Origin: Poriferisodalis sp965208555
GTDB taxonomy: Bacteria; Actinomycetota; Acidimicrobiia; Acidimicrobiales; Poriferisodalaceae
Direction: 5' to 3'
Length of the DNA stretch: 64,000 nucleotides
Assembly: GCF_965208555.1 (NCBI RefSeq)
Contig: NZ_OZ242342.1
Span: forward strand, 372,001-436,000
In this document: positions 45,780 through 53,730 of the stretch, one piece after another
Position numbering within the stretch: the stretch's first letter is position 1
Layout: every line of letters begins with the position of its first letter
The notes under the pieces: generated by a model
Seen by the model: the letters and a program-made list of their open reading frames with translations, nothing else
The model's database searches: none
Told to the model about the DNA's origin: nothing
Position numbers and translations under genes: made by a program

Positions 45780-46739
45780 CTAGCTGCGGGAACCAACCGC
45801 TGGTCGCACCTGACTGGGGGAGCAACCGTAGGCCTCGGTGAAGCGACGCGAGAAGTGGGCGGATGTCTTGAAGCCGTTGTTGTGTGCAACGTCGGTGATC
45901 GTGCGATTCACGGCGGTGGGATTGAGCAGATCGTCCATGCATCGAGCTAGGCGGCGCTTCATCAGGTACTCATTCACCGTCATGCCGTGATCCTTGAATA
46001 TGGCGTGCAAGTAGCGGGACGACACACCGATCGACGATGCGATACGGGCCGGAGAAAGGTCGGGGTCCGATGCGTACGCATTCATGTAGGTGCACGCTCT
46101 CAGGAAATGCTTGGTGCGCCCGGCGTTGGGGCTTCCGTCTGCCCCGAAGCGGTCGGCGAGTGCCACGCCGAGAAGGTCAAGTGCGCTCGTAGCCAGCTGA
46201 CGCGACACCGAGTTCTCGTCCTCTAGCGCATACGGCGCCAGCGAGCGCAGGAAGGCCGAGACGGGGGCACTGACCGTGGTGTCGTTGGACATCCTCACCG
46301 CTGTCAACCGCTCGGGTGAGGGGCAGCGCTCCATCAGGAATCGACGGTCGAATTGGAACACGAGCATTTCGAACTGCTCGCGCATGACGAGGTCGTAGGG
46401 CCGGGTGGCGTCGTACATTGCGAAGTCCCCGGGTTCGAGCACCGCTTGGCGGTCGTCCTGCTGAATGACGGCATTGCCTCGGAGCTGCACCGAGACCAGC
46501 ACCTCGTCTCGGGGCTCTTCGTTGATGAACCTGGCGGAGCGTTGCACTGCGTGAGGCTGGGCGCGTACTCGGCTGAGGGTCAGTGGGCCGAGATCTGAAC
46601 TCGTGATCTCGGCTCTAAAGGGCTGCTCTGACGGAAGTGTTTCGGCCTCGAGACGAACGAACGCCGTGCAAATCACCTCGTGCCAGAAGTCGAACCGTTC
46701 CTTGGCCGATACCGAGTCAGTTGTCGCTGCGATGCTCAT
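45780..46739 (-). CDS. AraC/XylS-family transcriptional regulator
   Basis: This 319-residue protein starts at ATG 46739, chosen because residues encoded further upstream do not fit the family and GGGGTG lies just upstream. The N-terminal half matches AraC-binding-like domains (LEPGDFAMYDATRPYDLV). The C-terminal 100 residues carry the double helix-turn-helix (IASSIGVSSRYLHAIFKDHG, then DVAHNNGFKTSAHFSRRF). It lies 21 bp upstream of the dehydrogenase and is divergent from the nitrilase. It is therefore well placed to control both the ring-cleavage and the aldoxime-nitrile units, probably as an activator that responds to an aromatic or nitrile-related ligand. Confidence 0.88.
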   Translation of the reverse strand: MSIAATTDSVSAKERFDFWHEVICTAFVRLEAETLPSEQPFRAEITSSDLGPLTLSRVRAQPHAVQRSARFINEEPRDEVLVSVQLRGNAVIQQDDRQAVLEPGDFAMYDATRPYDLVMREQFEMLVFQFDRRFLMERCPSPERLTAVRMSNDTTVSAPVSAFLRSLAPYALEDENSVSRQLATSALDLLGVALADRFGADGSPNAGRTKHFLRACTYMNAYASDPDLSPARIASSIGVSSRYLHAIFKDHGMTVNEYLMKRRLARCMDDLLNPTAVNRTITDVAHNNGFKTSAHFSRRFTEAYGCSPSQVRPAVGSRS

Positions 46740-46951
46740 GTCGCACCCCGCCACTAGTTGGCGCGCTGACACAACAGAGACTAAGCGCAGCGACGATTCG
46801 GCCGCGCGCAGTGGGTCATGTGTGCGCTGACAGACAAAGAACTGCACGCTCACAGGGAAGGGCTGATCGCACGCGCTCCCTACGTTGCCAAGCACCGATG
46901 TGCAACGGTGCCGAGTTCTGGCGCCCGCAAGCAATTCAGGGGGTGCTGACG
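46740..46951. promoter_or_regulatory. Divergent control region with a direct-repeat pair
   Basis: This 212-bp region lies between the AraC gene and the nitrilase. Two similar blocks in the same orientation occur at 46763-46778 (gcgctgacacaacaga) and 46824-46840 (gcgctgacagacaaaga), 61 bp apart, close to six helical turns. AraC-type proteins bind direct repeats, so these are candidate operators. No convincing -10/-35 pair was found on either strand. Confidence 0.4.
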
Positions 46952-47992
46952 GTGAGCGTCGATGGACCATTCAAGGTAGCAACCGTCCAAGCCGAGCCGT
47001 GCTGGCTTGATGTCGATGCGGGAATCGAGAAGGCGGTGTCCCTGATAGCGGAAGCTGCCTCCGAGGGCGCGAGGCTGGTCGCCTTCCCTGAGCTGTGGAT
47101 TCCGGGTTATCCGCACTTCCTGTGGCTCGACGCCCAGGCGATCGGCATGCGGTTCGTTCCCCGGTATCACGCCAACTCGATCGTGGTCGGCGATGCCAGA
47201 TTCAACCGTCTGGCACAGGCTGCCGGAGACAACGAAATCACCGTGGTGATGGGTGCCAGCGAGAAGGACTTCGGCTCGCTGTACATGGCACAGTTCATCT
47301 TCGGCCCGGACGGCGAGATTCTCTTTACCCGCCGCAAGCTCAAGCCCACACATGTCGAGCGGGCCATGTTCGGCGAAGGCGACGGCAGCCACCTGCACGT
47401 GCTCGATGCGCCGGGCATAGGCCGCCTCGGGGCACTGAACTGCTGGGAGCATCTACAACCGCTGTCGAAGTTCGCCATGTACAGCCAGGGCGAGCAAGTC
47501 CACGTCGCCAGCTGGCCTTCTTTCTGCCTGTATCGCGGCGGCGCGCACGCCCTCGGCATGGAGGTCAACATGAACGCCACGCAGCTCTATGCGGTGGAGG
47601 GTTCGAACTTCGCTCTCGCAGCGACCACTGTCACAGGCCCCGCAGGCATGGAGCTGTTCTGTGACAACGACCAGCACGCCGCTTTTCTTGGAGGCGGCGG
47701 CGGAGGCTGCAGCCGCGTCTACGGTCCCGACGGATCTCTCCTCTCCGATCTGCTGGACGAGCACGCCGAGGGGCTCGTCTACGCCGAAATCGACCTGTCG
47801 GTTATCGCCATCTCGAAAATGGCTGCCGACCCCAGCGGGCACTATTCCCGTCCCGACGCCACCCGGCTCTTGTTCGACAAGCGTCCCCAGCCCGCGGTCG
47901 AAATCGTCGGTGAGCCGGATCCGCCGGTACCGGCTGTCGCCGACGCCCGCGCCGGGACGGATGACGGAACGTCCCTGCTGCCGGCGGGCTGA
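46952..47992 (+). CDS. Nitrilase
   Basis: This 346-residue member of the carbon-nitrogen hydrolase superfamily starts at GTG 46952, with AGGGGG 8 nt upstream. The catalytic triad is visible: Glu47 (AFPELW), Lys131 (RRKLKPTHVER) and Cys164 (LNCWEH). Spacing and motifs match the true nitrilase branch, for example the Rhodococcus J1 type. It converts a nitrile to the carboxylic acid and ammonia in the cytoplasm. The aldoxime dehydratase 21 bp downstream would supply the nitrile. It is the first gene of a seven-gene unit. The C-terminal 30 residues are Pro/Ala/Asp-rich and probably dispensable. Confidence 0.9.
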   Translation: MSVDGPFKVATVQAEPCWLDVDAGIEKAVSLIAEAASEGARLVAFPELWIPGYPHFLWLDAQAIGMRFVPRYHANSIVVGDARFNRLAQAAGDNEITVVMGASEKDFGSLYMAQFIFGPDGEILFTRRKLKPTHVERAMFGEGDGSHLHVLDAPGIGRLGALNCWEHLQPLSKFAMYSQGEQVHVASWPSFCLYRGGAHALGMEVNMNATQLYAVEGSNFALAATTVTGPAGMELFCDNDQHAAFLGGGGGGCSRVYGPDGSLLSDLLDEHAEGLVYAEIDLSVIAISKMAADPSGHYSRPDATRLLFDKRPQPAVEIVGEPDPPVPAVADARAGTDDGTSLLPAG

Positions 47993-48013
47993 ACACCGGC
48001 ACGAGGGGTAGTG

Positions 48014-48907
48014 ATGACCGGCAACCGGCCTGAGGACCATGTGCCCAACGTTCCGGCCTGGAGCGCTGTCGATCTGCCCGCCCGCACGGCTTTTTCGATC
48101 ATTTTGGTGTGGGGCCAGGTCGACTCTGCGGTTGTCGAGGAACTGAAGACAGAGCTGACCAGCGGCGCCGATAATCCCGATCACCTCGAGCGTGCTCGCC
48201 TCGTCAACACCAATGACGGGGTGACGGTGTTCCTCGGATACTGGACTGACCCGGAGTCGCAGACGCGGTGGTGTCGACATTCCCAGGCCCTGCGCAGGCC
48301 CGGGGTGATGCTCGAGACCGCAATCATCCCATCCGATCGTTGGGAGACCCTTCACTCCACTCCCGAGAAAACCCCAGGCGTGCGGAACTTGTTGGCGGCC
48401 GACATCACTGATGTCCATGAGTACTGGGGCGCGGCCCGCGACCGCATACCAGCCAGCGCCCAAGAGGATCTGGCTTCGGAACCCGCGGAACCGCTGCCTG
48501 GGAATCTGTGCCTGATCCGATCGGGCCAAGTCTGGGCGCACTGCGGAGAGGCAGAGCGGCGCCTCTACTTCACTGAGGTCGAGCCCAACCTGGCTGCCGG
48601 GATTGCCTTCTTGGCCGAGCATCCTGAGACGGGCTGCATCTCGAGCCGATTCCTTCGCGAGCAGACCATCGACGGCGAGGATCTTGAGTCCACGAGTTTC
48701 GTGGGTTGGTTTCGGGACCTCAAGGCGCTGGAGGACTGGTCCAAGTCGCACCCGACGCATCTAGCCATATTCGACTCCTTCTTGTCGATGGTCGCCGATC
48801 TGGGCTTCGAGATCGAGCTTCGACTCTGGCACGAAGTGGCCGCGATACCGGCCGGAGGCGTTCATGTCGCTGGAACTGTGGCCTCGCCATTGGCAGGCGC
48901 GTCGTGA
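48014..48907 (+). CDS. oxd: Heme-containing aldoxime dehydratase (phenylacetaldoxime dehydratase family)
   Basis: This 297-residue protein has an ATG preceded by GAGGGG at 5 nt. It removes water from an aldoxime to give a nitrile, using heme b. The family end is well preserved: SFVGWFRDLKALEDW, then SHPTHLAIF with the likely proximal heme ligand His249, and ELRLWHEVA with the likely distal catalytic His273. The N-terminal start (VPAWSAVDLP) also fits. It is about 50 residues shorter than the roughly 350-residue known enzymes, with losses spread through the middle. Coupling to a nitrilase is the known aldoxime-nitrile pathway layout. The side-chain specificity cannot be read. Confidence 0.85.
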   Translation: MTGNRPEDHVPNVPAWSAVDLPARTAFSIILVWGQVDSAVVEELKTELTSGADNPDHLERARLVNTNDGVTVFLGYWTDPESQTRWCRHSQALRRPGVMLETAIIPSDRWETLHSTPEKTPGVRNLLAADITDVHEYWGAARDRIPASAQEDLASEPAEPLPGNLCLIRSGQVWAHCGEAERRLYFTEVEPNLAAGIAFLAEHPETGCISSRFLREQTIDGEDLESTSFVGWFRDLKALEDWSKSHPTHLAIFDSFLSMVADLGFEIELRLWHEVAAIPAGGVHVAGTVASPLAGAS

Positions 48908-48954
48908 GACATGCACCTACACGTTGCCGACAGAAGACCCCAAGGAGGACGACA

Positions 48955-50322
48955 ATGAGACAACACAATGGCCGCCTCAGGCTGCATGCGTGGTTGGCTG
49001 CCTCGCTCGCGGTGTGTCTGCTTGCCGCGTCGTGCGGTGACGACCAGGACGGCGCACCGTCGCAAGAAACGGTGCCGGCAGCCGACGCCGGCGAGACCTC
49101 GGCGCCGGCAAGCGAACCTTCCTCCGAATCCACCGAGGCCACTCGGGATGACGCGCCGGATGAGGCCGGCACCAGCGAAGCCGACGATACGTCAGCGGCC
49201 GTTTCGCAGGAACCCGAAGACGAGCCTGAAATGGCCGACGGGGAGCCGATCAAGGTCGGCAATGTGAGTTCACTCACCGGCGGAGCGCTCTTTCCTGAAG
49301 CGTCGGCTGCGGCCAAGGCGGTGTTCGATCGCGTCAATGATCAGGGCGGGATCAGCGGAAGGCCCCTTCAGCTGATTGTCGAAGATGACGGCGGCGCGCC
49401 CGAAGGTGCCGCAGCTGCCGCTCGCAAGCTGGTCGAACAAGACAACGTCGTCGCTCTCGTCGGGTCAGCGAGCGTGCTCGAGTGTGCGGTCAACTCGGGG
49501 TTCTACGCCGAGCAGGGTGTGTACTCGATCCAGGGCACCGGCGTGGACCCGTTGTGTTTCTTGTCATCGAACATCTCCCCGGTGAACACCGGGCCATACG
49601 CGGGCATTACGGTCTCGCTGTACTACGCGTCGGAGACCTTGGCGCTGGAACGGGTCTGCAACATCAACCTGTTTGTCATCCCGGACCTTGCGCCCGCATT
49701 TGATGCTGCGGTGGCACGCTGGGAGTCGATTACTGGCAAGTCTCTTGCTTTCCGAGTGAAGGCTGCCACGCTCGAGGACGATCCGACGCCGCTGATGCTG
49801 CAGGCTCGCGACGCGGGCTGCCAAGCGGTCGTCATCGACGGCGTCGAGCCGCACGCATTGGCCGTGGGGCGGGCCATCGATGCGCAGGGTCTCGATGACA
49901 TCGTCTGGATCGGACTCACCTCCTACTACACCGATTCCATCGCCTCCCAGTTGGGCAGTGCCGGCAACGGGCTCCAGGCCAATTCGGAGTTCGAGCCCTA
50001 TGGCTCGGACTCTCCGGCGCTCGACGACTGGAAGGCCTTGATGACGAGCGCAGGTGTGCCGCTCACGTCGTTCGCTCAGGGCGGCTATTTGGCGGCCACG
50101 ATCTTCGTCGAGGCTCTGCGCGGCATCGACGGGGAGGTCAACCGGGAGTCGGTGGCCGAAGCCATGCTCAATCTTGAGCCATACGAGACGCCGCTGCTGG
50201 GGACGCCATACGCCTTCGGGCCCGGCGACGTCCACGCTCCGAACCAGGCGTCGAAATTCGTGGAGCTGCGCGACGGCCGATGGGTAACCGCGGCCGACGA
50301 GTGGGTGATACTTCCCCGCTGA
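48955..50322 (+). CDS. ABC transporter substrate-binding lipoprotein, LivK/urea-amide type
   Basis: This 455-residue protein has a strong AAGGAGG about 6 nt before the ATG. The lipobox CLLAASC gives a lipid-anchored Cys27. A Ser/Thr/Glu/Pro linker (about 28-97) precedes the periplasmic-binding type I fold (KVGNVSSLTGG, DDGGAPEGAAAAARKLV, VALVGSASVLEC). Two extra Cys (VLECAVNSG and DPLCFLSS) may form a disulfide. It delivers ligand to the permeases encoded next. The family takes branched-chain amino acids, amides and many aromatic acids, and the operon suggests a nitrile-pathway substrate or product. Confidence 0.9.
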   Translation: MRQHNGRLRLHAWLAASLAVCLLAASCGDDQDGAPSQETVPAADAGETSAPASEPSSESTEATRDDAPDEAGTSEADDTSAAVSQEPEDEPEMADGEPIKVGNVSSLTGGALFPEASAAAKAVFDRVNDQGGISGRPLQLIVEDDGGAPEGAAAAARKLVEQDNVVALVGSASVLECAVNSGFYAEQGVYSIQGTGVDPLCFLSSNISPVNTGPYAGITVSLYYASETLALERVCNINLFVIPDLAPAFDAAVARWESITGKSLAFRVKAATLEDDPTPLMLQARDAGCQAVVIDGVEPHALAVGRAIDAQGLDDIVWIGLTSYYTDSIASQLGSAGNGLQANSEFEPYGSDSPALDDWKALMTSAGVPLTSFAQGGYLAATIFVEALRGIDGEVNRESVAEAMLNLEPYETPLLGTPYAFGPGDVHAPNQASKFVELRDGRWVTAADEWVILPR

Positions 50323-50337
50323 GCCGCAGGGGCGGCG

Positions 50338-51195
50338 GTGCTAACGCTGGTCTTCGCCGGACTCGCTGCGGGAGGCGCCTACGCCATTTTGGGCGTGAGC
50401 ATCGTTGTCCTGCATCGGATGGCTGGCGTGGTCAACTTCAGCCAAACGGTGGTGGGCGCATTCGGCGCCTACTTGGCCGCTGGCGCCGTTGAACGCGGCT
50501 GGGGGCTGCTGTGGGCGGCCGTGGCGGGTATCGCCGTATCGTCCACGCTGTCAATAGCCATCGGGCTGTTGTTCGCCCGGCTCTTCGGCGAAGCCGGAGC
50601 CGCGATCCGAACCGCTGCGATGATCGCCACCACGGTGGGGCTATTCGCTGTGGGCTTTCGTCTGTTCGGCGACGCGCCTAAGGCGGTACCTGTAATCCTC
50701 CCCGGTGCCTCAGTGTCTATCGGCGGTGTCGTGGTCACCGCAGCGACTGTGATCGTGCTGGCAATCGCATTCGCGACGGTGCTGGCGATGGGCTGGGTCC
50801 TCAGATCCACAAGGGTCGGCATTCAGGTGCGAGCGATCTCAGAGCGGCCCGTAGTCGCTGAGTTGCTCGGAGTTCCGTTGTTCTCCCGGACTGCGCTCGT
50901 GTGGGGCTTCACCGGCTTCGTGTCCTCCGTGGGGATGCTCGTGGTGGCGTCGAACCTTCCCGGCAGCTTCTCCAGCTTGGGATTCCTCGTCTTCCCGGCG
51001 ATGGCTGCGGCTCTCGTCGGGGCCTTTCGCAGTCTCGGGCTGAGCTTCATCGGCGGCATCTCCGTGGGCGTGGTTGAGGCGGTGTCGTCCTATCGCGAGA
51101 CATGGTCGGAATTCCGAGGCGCCGTCCCGTTCCTGGTCGCGGCCGCTGTGTTGCTGTGGACTCAGCGCAAGGAGGTGTGGGATGCGGCGCGTTGA
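50338..51195 (+). CDS. livH: Branched-chain amino acid-type ABC permease, LivH-like
   Basis: This 285-residue membrane protein starts at GTG 50338, with CAGGGGCGG just upstream and 15 bp after the binding-protein stop. About eight hydrophobic segments are visible. Family features include the N-terminal GLAAGGAYAILGVSIVVLHR and the cytoplasmic loop RAISERPVVAELLGV. It forms one half of the transmembrane channel, with the fused permease-ATPase as the other half. Its last 14 bases overlap the next gene. Confidence 0.88.
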   Translation: MLTLVFAGLAAGGAYAILGVSIVVLHRMAGVVNFSQTVVGAFGAYLAAGAVERGWGLLWAAVAGIAVSSTLSIAIGLLFARLFGEAGAAIRTAAMIATTVGLFAVGFRLFGDAPKAVPVILPGASVSIGGVVVTAATVIVLAIAFATVLAMGWVLRSTRVGIQVRAISERPVVAELLGVPLFSRTALVWGFTGFVSSVGMLVVASNLPGSFSSLGFLVFPAMAAALVGAFRSLGLSFIGGISVGVVEAVSSYRETWSEFRGAVPFLVAAAVLLWTQRKEVWDAAR

Positions 51196-52882
51196 TGTGA
51201 CCGCCGCTGCGGCATACTGCGCCGCCGCTTTATTCGTGTCGCAGTTGGCCGGGCCGTTCTGGCTGTTCTTGCTGACCAGCGCCGTAATCACGGCTGTGGT
51301 CGCAGTGAGCGTGGGCGTGATCTACGACAACGCCGGGCTGTTGTCGCTGTGCCAGATGACCTTTGCGGGGATAGGCGCCTGGACCGTTGGATGGCTGAAC
51401 CTCAAGACGAGCCTCCCATATCTGGCATTGCTTCCGTTCGCGGCAGCAGTGCCCTTCGCGGTAGGCATCGCCGTCGGAGTCCCCGCACTCAGGCTGCGCG
51501 GCCTGAACTTGGCGGTGTTCACTCTGCTGTTCAGCGCAGCCGTAGCCAGGGTTGTGTTCGCCGACGGCTTTCCGGGTCTGATCGAGGGCAATCGGGTCAA
51601 TCCGCCGGGCTTCGCAGACAGCGACGCGGGCTTCTTCTTGTTCTGCGCTGGAGTGCTCGGCGTTATCGGGGCTGCGGTAACTGCTTTACGGCGTTCACGT
51701 ATAGGCCGATGGTGGTTCTCGGTGCGCCACAGCGAGAGGGCCACGGCCGCGATGGGCCGCAGCGTCGTTGTCACCAAGATCTCCGCCTTCGCGGTCAGTG
51801 CTGCCATCGCAGGTGTGGGCGGTGCCTTGCTGCTTGCTCTCAACGGCATAGTGAGCGGGGCCAGCTTCCAGCCGATCGAGTCCATGACCATCCTCACTTC
51901 AGCCCTCATGTTCGGGGCAGGGCACTTCGAGGGCGCCTTGCTCACTGGACTGTTCGGCCATCTCGTTCCCAACTTCTTGAGCGACATCGGGCTTCCGCGA
52001 GACATCGCGCCGATACTCTTCGCCGTCGGGGGAGTCGTCGCGCTGAGCCGCGGCGAGGGCGGCCTAGCGGCAGCCGTGCGGGCCGCTGTCCGCAGGCCTC
52101 TTGTGCGGCACGAGAACCCTTCGATGGGGACCGACACTTCAGCGTCGCGCCCGTCGGCGCCAAGACATGGCCGCGCCGGCAGCGACGGCACCGTGCTCGA
52201 GATCCGGCAGGTATCGGTGAGTTACGGCGCGGTCAAGGCGCTGGATGATGTCAGCCTGTCCGTTCCCGAGGGGGGCATTTTCGGGTTGATCGGTCCCAAC
52301 GGTGCCGGCAAGTCGACCCTGGTGGACGCACTGAGCGGTTTCACGACGGGCCATGCCGGAAGGTTCTTTCTCGACGGTGAAGACATCACTGCGCTCCCGC
52401 CCCGCCAACGTGCATTGCGGGGTCTCAGACGGACCTTCCAGCAGGGCCATACGCCGCGGGACCTGACCGTCGGCGGCTACCTCGATTTGTGCATGACACG
52501 ACAGAGCACGCCAGTGGCGGAAGCGCTCGACTGGTTCCCGCTCCCCGCTGCCCAGACCCCGATCTCGACCCTTGATGTGGGATCACGGCGAATCCTCGAA
52601 GTCTGCGGCGCGTTGATGCCTCAACCGAGGATCGCACTGCTCGACGAGCCGACGGCCGGTCTGGCCGGACCTGACAGAGAAGCCTTCGTGGACTGCCTGG
52701 CGGCGGTCACGGCGCGCCTGGACGTGGCTGTTCTGCTTATCGAGCACGACATCGACGTGATTCTTGAATTGTGCGACTCGATTGCCGTACTCGACTTCGG
52801 CAAATTGATTGCAACTGGTTCGCCCCGGGATGTACTCGATGAACCCAAGGTTGTGGCCGCGTATCTGGGTGCCGAGAAGTGA
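51182..52882 (+). CDS. Fused LivM-like permease and LivG-like ATPase
   Basis: This protein has 566 residues. AAGGAGG lies 6 nt before ATG 51182, inside the end of livH. Residues about 1-305 form a LivM-like permease (GVIYDNAGLLSLCQMTFAGIGA, LRLRGLNLAVFTLLFS). After a linker rich in Ser/Arg/Pro, residues about 335-566 form the ATPase with Walker A at 371 (GPNGAGKST) and Walker B (RIALLDEPTAGL). The usual LS(G/Y)GQ signature appears as LDVGSRR, so that half-site is divergent. Permease-ATPase fusions occur in this transporter family. LivF supplies the second ATPase. Confidence 0.88.
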   Translation: MRRVDVTAAAAYCAAALFVSQLAGPFWLFLLTSAVITAVVAVSVGVIYDNAGLLSLCQMTFAGIGAWTVGWLNLKTSLPYLALLPFAAAVPFAVGIAVGVPALRLRGLNLAVFTLLFSAAVARVVFADGFPGLIEGNRVNPPGFADSDAGFFLFCAGVLGVIGAAVTALRRSRIGRWWFSVRHSERATAAMGRSVVVTKISAFAVSAAIAGVGGALLLALNGIVSGASFQPIESMTILTSALMFGAGHFEGALLTGLFGHLVPNFLSDIGLPRDIAPILFAVGGVVALSRGEGGLAAAVRAAVRRPLVRHENPSMGTDTSASRPSAPRHGRAGSDGTVLEIRQVSVSYGAVKALDDVSLSVPEGGIFGLIGPNGAGKSTLVDALSGFTTGHAGRFFLDGEDITALPPRQRALRGLRRTFQQGHTPRDLTVGGYLDLCMTRQSTPVAEALDWFPLPAAQTPISTLDVGSRRILEVCGALMPQPRIALLDEPTAGLAGPDREAFVDCLAAVTARLDVAVLLIEHDIDVILELCDSIAVLDFGKLIATGSPRDVLDEPKVVAAYLGAEK

Positions 52883-53730
52883 CCTCAGCTGGACAGCACC
52901 AAAGAACTCACTCCGAACGCCAGCAGCCTGCCGTCCTGCGGGTGGAGGGATTGCGAGTCGACCGGCTAGGTCAGTCAATAGTCAGAAACATCGACCTATC
53001 GGTTGCCCTTGGAGAAGTGACGGTGCTGCTTGGCGCCAACGGCGCGGGCAAGTCCACGCTTCTGGACGGAATCAGCGGCGTGGTGCATCCCAGCGCCGGC
53101 CGAGTATTGCTGGGCGAGAAGGACATCACACGGTCATCGCGGCAGCACCGAGTGCGAGCGGGACTTGCGTACGTCCAACAAGGGCGAACCGTGTTCGAAG
53201 AACTGACCGTTGAGGAGAACTTCCTCGTAACGGCGGGCCGCGCCGATCTCAGCCCCGCCTTTGAACTCTTCCCTGAATTGAAGGCCAGAGCGTCGGTCGC
53301 CGCGGGCCTTCTGTCGGGAGGCGAGCAGCAAATGGTCGTGCTGGGCCGAGCGATATTGCGGCAACCGCGGGTTCTGATGATCGACGAGCTCTCGCTGGGA
53401 CTCGCTCCCGCCGTCATCGACCGGATGCTGCAAGCCGTCGAACGTCTGGCCAACACCGGCATAGGACTGCTGCTGGTGGAGCAGTTCGCCGACAAGGCAC
53501 TGAACGTGGGCGACAGCGCCGTAGTCATGGCCCGCGGAGAGATCGCAATGCGGGGCGCGGCGCGGCAAGTCCAGCAGCGACCTGATTTGCTGCGCGCCGC
53601 CTACCTGAGTGCGCCGAAGTCCGACCTCTCCGCCAGCAGCCGCTCCGGCCGATCCGCGGCCAGAACCACCGAGAGCGGAGCGGCCGGCGGCAGCGAACCA
53701 CCGGCGAGCCGCAGGAGCAGCTTCCCATGA
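52879..53730 (+). CDS. livF: Branched-chain amino acid-type ABC ATPase, LivF-like
   Basis: This 283-residue protein has a GTG start overlapping the previous stop by 4 bp (GTGA). Walker A is at about residue 52 (GANGAGKST), the Q-loop is in AYVQQGRTVFEELTVEENF, the signature is LLSGGEQQM, and Walker B is RVLMIDELSLGLAP. The switch His is replaced by Gln in LLVEQF, which is usual for LivF. About 40 Ser/Arg/Ala-rich residues extend beyond the normal end and overlap the P450 start. It powers the importer encoded by the three genes before it. Confidence 0.9.
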   Translation: MTSAGQHQRTHSERQQPAVLRVEGLRVDRLGQSIVRNIDLSVALGEVTVLLGANGAGKSTLLDGISGVVHPSAGRVLLGEKDITRSSRQHRVRAGLAYVQQGRTVFEELTVEENFLVTAGRADLSPAFELFPELKARASVAAGLLSGGEQQMVVLGRAILRQPRVLMIDELSLGLAPAVIDRMLQAVERLANTGIGLLLVEQFADKALNVGDSAVVMARGEIAMRGAARQVQQRPDLLRAAYLSAPKSDLSASSRSGRSAARTTESGAAGGSEPPASRRSSFP

